From an uncultured Clostridium sp. (GTDB taxonomy: Bacteria > Bacillota > Clostridia > TANB77 > CAG-508), in assembly GCA_945610215.1 (NCBI GenBank), contig CALYZR010000006.1, positions 1 through 11,543 on the forward strand: 11,543 nucleotides of DNA, in the 5' to 3' direction. The notes under the pieces were generated by a model. That model ran no database searches. It was not told where the DNA came from and was given only the letters and a program-made list of their open reading frames with translations. Shown one piece after another: positions 7,332 through 11,543 of the stretch. A program made the translations under genes and the position numbers. Positions within the stretch are counted from its first letter, which is position 1, and every line of letters begins with the position of its first letter.

Positions 7332-8142
7332 TTATAACTCTATCTAGTCCAGATTCTTTTAGTCCCAAAGCTTCTAACATCTCTTTTTTGTCAGTTTCTT
7401 CTAAACTTGTTAATTCTTCTTCAATTTTTGCACAAAGTGGAATTGCTATACTATTCTCATTTTTTACATATTCTCTTACTTTTTTTACATTTTCGTCATT
7501 TTCTGCATCTGCTAATTGCTCTTCTGATACATTGCAAATATACAAAATTGGTTTTGCTGTAAGAAGCATCATGTCTTTTAATATTTCTTTTTCGTCATCA
7601 TTAAGTTCTAATGTTCTTGCAGGTTTCTCTTCTTCCAAATGTTTTTTTATTTTTTCTAAACAATCAATTTCTTCTTGATATTTTTTATCTGCTTTTAACA
7701 TTTTTTTAGATTTATCTAATCTTTTTTCTACAGTTTCTATATCTGCCAATATTAATTCTAAATTAATTGTTTCTATATCTCTTATTGGATTTATACTTCC
7801 ATCTACGTGTACAATATTAGGGTCTTCAAAGCATCTTACCACTTGTGCTATTGCATCTACTTCTCTTATATGTGATAAAAATTTGTTTCCTAGTCCTTCT
7901 CCCTTGCTTGCACCTTTTACAAGTCCTGCAATATCCACAAATTCCACAATTGCATGAGTTATTTTTTGTGTATTATACATCTTTCCTAAAACTTCTAACC
8001 TTTCATCTGGTACAGGTACCACCCCTACATTGGGCTCTATTGTACAAAATGGATAGTTCGCGCATTCTGCTCCCGCATTTGTTATGCTGTTAAACATTGT
8101 ACTTTTCCCTACATTTGGTAATCCTACTATTCCTATTTTCAT
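7321..8142 (-). CDS. ychF: YchF/OLA1 family GTPase, N-terminal G domain part (frameshifted gene)
   Basis: The 273-residue frame has the Obg-family P-loop GLPNVGKST (7-15), VDIAGLVKGASKGEGLGN (about 69-86, switch II) and the unusual G4 region YICNVSEE, which lets YchF favour ATP over GTP. The helical insertion lies around residues 125-170. YchF associates with the ribosome and is linked to stress responses. The family length is about 365 aa; here the frame ends at TAG (7321-7323) after GLDRVISES, just before the TGS domain, which continues in the frame at 7047-7331. Together they span 1096 nt, one base more than a multiple of three. AGAGGG lies about 6 nt before the ATG at 8142. An upstream TATTAT overlaps the divergent promoter at 8185-8190 and may serve this gene. 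Confidence 0.93.
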   Translation of the reverse strand: MKIGIVGLPNVGKSTMFNSITNAGAECANYPFCTIEPNVGVVPVPDERLEVLGKMYNTQKITHAIVEFVDIAGLVKGASKGEGLGNKFLSHIREVDAIAQVVRCFEDPNIVHVDGSINPIRDIETINLELILADIETVEKRLDKSKKMLKADKKYQEEIDCLEKIKKHLEEEKPARTLELNDDEKEILKDMMLLTAKPILYICNVSEEQLADAENDENVKKVREYVKNENSIAIPLCAKIEEELTSLEETDKKEMLEALGLKESGLDRVISES

Positions 8143-8161
8143 TCTAATCCCTCTTTGCTTT

Positions 8162-8190
8162 TTGATTTTTTATTTTTTTTATGATATAAT
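8162..8190 (+). promoter_or_regulatory. Extended -10 promoter of the 47-codon ORF
   Basis: TTGATT (8162-8167), a 17-nt spacer, and TATAAT (8185-8190) preceded by TGA (8182-8184) form a near-consensus SigA promoter with an extended -10. The start is expected near 8197, about 28 nt before the ATG at 8225. It is divergent from ychF. Confidence 0.82.
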
Positions 8191-8224
8191 ATTTTTTAAT
8201 CCTATATTGAAAGGAGTTGTTATT

Positions 8225-8368
8225 ATGCCGGTTTATTCAGATTTGCAGTATCGCTTAACACCTGTTTGGTGTAAACCAGAAATCTTCTGGAAATCATCTA
8301 AAGCAGTAAACGATTCTGCAAAACAACTGCCGAACTTTTTAGGTTCAGCAAGCAAGCCTAGCAAATAA
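8225..8368 (+). CDS. Unrecognised 47-residue small protein
   Basis: The frame starts MPVYSDLQYRLTPVW and ends LGSASKPSK. It has three aromatic-rich patches (VYSDLQY, VWCKPEIFW, NFLG), one Cys (Cys16), a net positive charge, no signal peptide and no membrane segment. Support for translation is strong: AAAGGAG sits 8 nt before the ATG, and the frame lies between a consensus promoter and a strong terminator in a unit of about 230 nt. Base use differs from the neighbours: 56 of 144 bases are G or C (39%), with codons such as CCG, CGC, CTG, ATC, TTC and AAC that nearby genes seldom use, which fits high expression or an outside origin. I do not recognise the family. It could instead be an RNA whose reading frame is incidental, but the ribosome binding site argues against that. 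Confidence 0.7.
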   Translation: MPVYSDLQYRLTPVWCKPEIFWKSSKAVNDSAKQLPNFLGSASKPSK

Positions 8369-8381
8369 CAATAAAAGGAGT

Positions 8382-8427
8382 GTATATTAGTTCTGATAAT
8401 TTAGGACTAATATACTCTTCTTTTTTT
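8382..8427. terminator. Bidirectional terminator between the small ORF and the sigH/tRNA unit
   Basis: GTATATTAGT (8382-8391) pairs with ACTAATATAC (8406-8415), and the stem extends inward by TCT/AGG (one G-U) to 13 bp with an 8-nt loop. On the plus strand CTTC and seven Ts (8421-8427) follow; on the minus strand CTCC and four Ts follow. It can end the small ORF transcript and the tRNA-Thr transcript, which converge here. The plus-strand T run stops one base before the tRNA CCA end. Confidence 0.85.
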
Positions 8428-8428
8428 A

Positions 8429-8504
8429 TGGAGCTTCCAGCCGGAATTGAACCGGCGACCTCTTGCTTACCACGCAAGTGCTCTACCTACTGAGCTATAG
8501 AAGC
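8429..8504 (-). tRNA. tRNA-Thr (anticodon GGT)
   Basis: A complete 76-nt cloverleaf lies on the minus strand. The acceptor stem GCTTCTA pairs with TGGAAGC (one G-U), the D-arm has AGCTC and GAGC with loop AGTAGGTA, the anticodon stem CTTGC/GCAAG encloses loop GTGGTAA with GGT at 8471-8469, and the T-arm is CCGGTTCAATTCCGG. The discriminator is U and CCA is encoded (8431-8429). GGT reads the Thr codons ACC and ACU. It starts 14 nt after the sigH stop with no promoter in between, so it is probably released from the sigH transcript by RNase P, and it ends at the terminator at 8382-8427. Confidence 0.97.
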
Positions 8505-8510
8505 ATATAA

Positions 8511-8533
8511 GATGAGGATTATTCTTCCTCATC
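8511..8533 (-). promoter_or_regulatory. 8-bp hairpin over the sigH stop codon, just upstream of the tRNA
   Basis: GATGAGGA (8533-8526 on the minus strand) pairs perfectly with TCCTCATC (8518-8511) around a 7-nt loop that holds the TAA stop. No U run follows, so it is unlikely to terminate. The tRNA 5' end lies 6 nt downstream. It may protect the sigH mRNA 3' end once RNase P cuts at the tRNA. Confidence 0.6.
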
Positions 8534-9190
8534 TACTATATTTCTAATTGCTTTTTTTCTAATTCTTTGTATCGCATTATCAACTGATTTTACTTGAGTA
8601 TCAAGCTTTTGGGCAATCGTTACATAACTTTCTCCTTTTACAAATCTACTCAAAACTTGCTTTTCAAAGCCACTTAAATGCTCATCTATTTTTGTTCCTA
8701 CTTTTTTATAATATTCTTTTTTTGTTATAGTATCCAATGGGTCTTCAACTGTTTTAGAATTGAAGCACTCTATTAATGAAGTATCATCATCATTTTCATA
8801 TACTGAAGTATTTAATGATAAAGAAGAATTTAATGGTATATGTTTTTGCCTGTTTGAAGTTTTTATTGCAGTAATTAATTGTCTTTCTATACACAAATTT
8901 GCAAATGATTTAAAAGAATTTTGTTTGTCTTTTTCAAAATTTTTTACAGCTTTATAAAGCCCTATCATTGCTTCTTGTACTATATCCTCTTTTTCTGCAC
9001 CAACAATAAAATACTTACTTACTTTCATATTAACAAGATTCTTATATCTTTCAAATAAGTATTCTAATGCTTTGTCATTTCCTTCTTTTGCAAAAGTTAC
9101 TAATTGTTCATCTGTTTTATTATTTAAATCGTCATCAAATGAATACGCTAATTTACATTGTGCCATTTGTTTTACTTTTGCCTCCATCAT
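8519..9190 (-). CDS. sigH: RNA polymerase sigma factor SigH (sigma-30 type)
   Basis: About 223 residues match SigH of spore-forming Firmicutes. Region 2 has LEYLFERYKNLVNMK, IVGAEKEDIVQEAMIGLYKA, and FANLCIERQLITAIKTSNRQ followed by KHIPLNSSLSL; region 4 has a helix-turn-helix with LSRFVKGESYVTIAQKL and VDNAIQRIRKK. In Bacillus and Clostridium SigH drives early-stationary and sporulation-entry genes. The start is uncertain: ATG 9190, ATG 9187 and TTG 9193 lie together, only 8-14 nt from the predicted transcription start, so there is no room for a Shine-Dalgarno sequence. An in-frame ATG at 9166 has GGAGG upstream but with a 14-nt spacer. The N-terminus is not conserved in the family, so homology does not decide. 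tRNA-Thr follows directly. Confidence 0.93.
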   Translation of the reverse strand: MMEAKVKQMAQCKLAYSFDDDLNNKTDEQLVTFAKEGNDKALEYLFERYKNLVNMKVSKYFIVGAEKEDIVQEAMIGLYKAVKNFEKDKQNSFKSFANLCIERQLITAIKTSNRQKHIPLNSSLSLNTSVYENDDDTSLIECFNSKTVEDPLDTITKKEYYKKVGTKIDEHLSGFEKQVLSRFVKGESYVTIAQKLDTQVKSVDNAIQRIRKKAIRNIVDEEE

Positions 9191-9207
9191 CAATTGAATT
9201 TGACCTT

Positions 9208-9236
9208 ATTATATTAGCTAAACGTAGCAAAGTCAA
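9208..9236 (-). promoter_or_regulatory. Near-consensus SigA promoter of sigH
   Basis: On the minus strand TTGACT (9236-9231), a 17-nt spacer and TATAAT (9213-9208) differ from consensus by one base. Transcription should begin near 9201, only about 8-14 nt before the first start codons of sigH. It lies in the 60-nt gap after the UAP1-like gene, where no terminator is seen, so read-through from upstream is also possible. Confidence 0.85.
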
Positions 9237-9252
9237 TAGTTTCAAAACATTT

Positions 9253-10443
9253 TTATTTTTTATTATATTCTTTTATCGCAATTTCTATATCTTCTTTATT
9301 TTTTATTGGCATAAATTCATCTTTTTCTATTCTTAAAACTAACATATCATTGAAATATGAAAAAGCATCAAATATAAACTTTTCGAACTTGAAGCTATCT
9401 TGTATTGTACTCTCTCCATTTTGATTTAATGCATTAGTTTTTCTAAACACTCTATGATATGGTAAGTCTTTTTCTACAACTTTCTTTACTGCTTTTAATG
9501 TCATAAGATGTGCAAGTACATTGCAGTCTCTATATAAATATCTTCCATCTCTTGCTTTTTCTTCTGATAATTCTTTTGAAATATTATTGTAGTCTAATAT
9601 ATATGGTTTGTTCTTTCTATTACAAAAAACTGCTGACTTCTCTAGTGTACTTTCTTTAAAAATAGATTTCGAAGCTATTTCATACTTTTTGTAAGCCATC
9701 ATTCCTAAAAAAATTAAATCAATTGGTTTTGCTAAAATATTATCTATTCCCATAAATGATATATATTCTATGTTTTCTTTTTCTAATATTTCTATAATAT
9801 TATTCTTACTTAAAGCTGTAAAAACATCTCCATTTCCATTTGCAGCTTTCTTTATTTTGCATTTTTCTTCTAATAAAATTTTTCCGTTTAAGTCTAATAC
9901 AGGTATTTCGTCTTGTGTAAAAAATATTATTTTATTTTTAGGATAGCCAAAATAATTATTGTTTTTAAAAAATTCTTGAGTTTGAAAATTGTTTTCTTTA
10001 CTGGTCATTATAAGCCATAGAATTTCTATATTATATTGTTTGTTTGCTTCAATCAATTTTTCACAGTTAATTTCAAAAAGACTTTTTAAAGTTCCATCTA
10101 TATTTAATTTAAAAGTCCCCTTAGGTCCATTTACTCCTAATCTACTTCCTTGTCCTCCAGCCATTGTAAGAACACATAATTTATTCTTCTTTAAAATTTC
10201 ATTTGCTAACTTTAAATATTCTTCTGTTTCTTTTTGATTTAATTCTTTTTTTATATAATATTTAATTGGTGTAATTTCTTTTAAATCAATAGAATCGTCT
10301 TTCTTTGAATTTATATATAAATTATTCATCTGTTCAAAATTTGTGTTTTCTATTTCTTTTTCAAGACTACTTTGCTGACTTTTGCTTAGCTGATTATAAA
10401 ATCTTAAAAGTTGTTCTTGAGCATATTCTTTTAAAATATTCAT
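9253..10443 (-). CDS. UDPGP-family nucleotidyltransferase, UAP1-like (probable UDP-sugar pyrophosphorylase)
   Basis: The 396-residue protein has the nucleotide-binding signature AGGQGSRLGVNGPKG (95-109), which is of the UDP-N-acetylhexosamine pyrophosphorylase type rather than the NGGLGT type of UDP-glucose enzymes. Further family marks are MTSKEN (146-151), FTQDEIPVLD (175-184), NGNGDVFTAL (202-211) and FMGIDNILAKP (230-240), which carries the metal/sugar-binding Asp. The family joins UTP and a sugar-1-phosphate to make a UDP-sugar plus pyrophosphate in the cytoplasm. GlcNAc-1-P is the likeliest substrate by motif, but Glc-1-P or GalNAc-1-P cannot be excluded. Bacteria mostly use GlmU for UDP-GlcNAc, so this is a less common enzyme. 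AAGGAG, fused to the stop of the upstream 79-residue gene, lies 6 nt before the ATG, so translation is coupled. Confidence 0.9.
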   Translation of the reverse strand: MNILKEYAQEQLLRFYNQLSKSQQSSLEKEIENTNFEQMNNLYINSKKDDSIDLKEITPIKYYIKKELNQKETEEYLKLANEILKKNKLCVLTMAGGQGSRLGVNGPKGTFKLNIDGTLKSLFEINCEKLIEANKQYNIEILWLIMTSKENNFQTQEFFKNNNYFGYPKNKIIFFTQDEIPVLDLNGKILLEEKCKIKKAANGNGDVFTALSKNNIIEILEKENIEYISFMGIDNILAKPIDLIFLGMMAYKKYEIASKSIFKESTLEKSAVFCNRKNKPYILDYNNISKELSEEKARDGRYLYRDCNVLAHLMTLKAVKKVVEKDLPYHRVFRKTNALNQNGESTIQDSFKFEKFIFDAFSYFNDMLVLRIEKDEFMPIKNKEDIEIAIKEYNKK

Positions 10444-10453
10444 AGGAAGCTCC

Positions 10454-10693
10454 TTATGCTTGAATTTTATATTCTATTTCTTCCATAAAAGGATGTATTT
10501 CTTTTACTGCCTTTAATGTTATAATTTGAGTTTTTGGATGAGGTCCTTTACCACTAAAATTAACTATTTCTCTTGAATAACAATTTTTAGTAAGTTTACT
10601 AAGCAAATATCTTGTGCCCATATATGTGTAATATATTTGGTAGCCATCGTTTAAGTCTTTCCATAGTTGTTCAAAACTGTAATCTTTATTCAT
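10454..10693 (-). CDS. Unrecognised 79-residue protein
   Basis: This is a convincing gene of unknown function. AAAGGAG lies 6 nt before the ATG at 10693 and overlaps the ligA stop codon; its own stop overlaps the ribosome binding site of the UAP1-like gene. The protein is soluble, with an aromatic-rich first half (YSFEQLWKDLNDGYQIYYTY, then MGTRYLL), a central NFSGKGPHPKTQIITLKAV and an acidic end PFMEEIEY. It has two Cys-free halves apart from Cys38, no signal peptide and no membrane segment. The alternating hydrophobic pattern suggests a small alpha/beta fold. Position between ligA and a nucleotidyltransferase is not enough to assign a role. Confidence 0.8.
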   Translation of the reverse strand: MNKDYSFEQLWKDLNDGYQIYYTYMGTRYLLSKLTKNCYSREIVNFSGKGPHPKTQIITLKAVKEIHPFMEEIEYKIQA

Positions 10694-10704
10694 TCTGTTC
10701 TCCT

Positions 10705-11543
<839 letters not shown>

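Noticed and set aside
8382..8504. An attachment site for a mobile element at the tRNA-Thr 3' end
   Set aside because: No direct repeat of the tRNA end, integrase or other mobile gene is visible in the window.

Overview
The window comes from a very AT-rich, low-GC Gram-positive bacterium, most likely a member of the Clostridia. The evidence is the AT-biased codon use, strong AAAGGAG-type ribosome binding sites, TTG starts on rimP and infB, a SigH-type sigma factor, a sortase, and the rimP-nusA-rnpM-infB-rbfA-nrnA gene order. The species cannot be named from the sequence. TGG is used for Trp and the stops seen are TAA and TAG, so nothing suggests a variant genetic code.

Layout. (1) Positions 1-5734, minus strand: a transcription/translation operon read from a near-consensus promoter at 5706-5734. 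It carries rimP, nusA, ylxR/rnpM, infB, rbfA and the start of nrnA, which runs off the left edge. A 124-nt imperfect palindrome (822-945) sits between infB and rbfA and overlaps the infB stop codon. The ylxQ and ylxP genes often found in this operon are absent. (2) 5851-6929: a plus-strand sortase faces a minus-strand secreted Asn-rich protein whose C-terminus looks like a sortase sorting signal with an unusual motif, so the two may be enzyme and substrate. (3) 7047-8142, minus strand: the GTPase gene ychF, split into two overlapping frames exactly at the start of its TGS domain. (4) 8162-8427, plus strand: a compact unit with an extended -10 promoter, a strong ribosome binding site, an unrecognised 47-codon ORF and a strong hairpin terminator. 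(5) 8429-9236, minus strand: sigH under a near-consensus promoter with a very short leader, followed by a hairpin over its stop codon and a tRNA-Thr(GGT) gene. (6) 9253-11543, minus strand: ligA (3' part), an unknown 79-residue protein and a UAP1-like nucleotidyltransferase, each tightly coupled to the next.

Most of the window is housekeeping: ribosome maturation (RimP, RbfA), initiation (IF2), transcription elongation (NusA), RNA turnover (NrnA, RnpM), DNA ligation and developmental sigma control. The parts most worth following up are the infB/rbfA palindrome, the small plus-strand ORF at 8225, the sortase/Asn-rich pair and the split ychF. No stretch over 300 bases lacks a gene. The longest gaps are 702-936 (filled mainly by the palindrome) and 5634-5850 (rimP promoter and leader hairpin, plus AT-rich sequence before the sortase).
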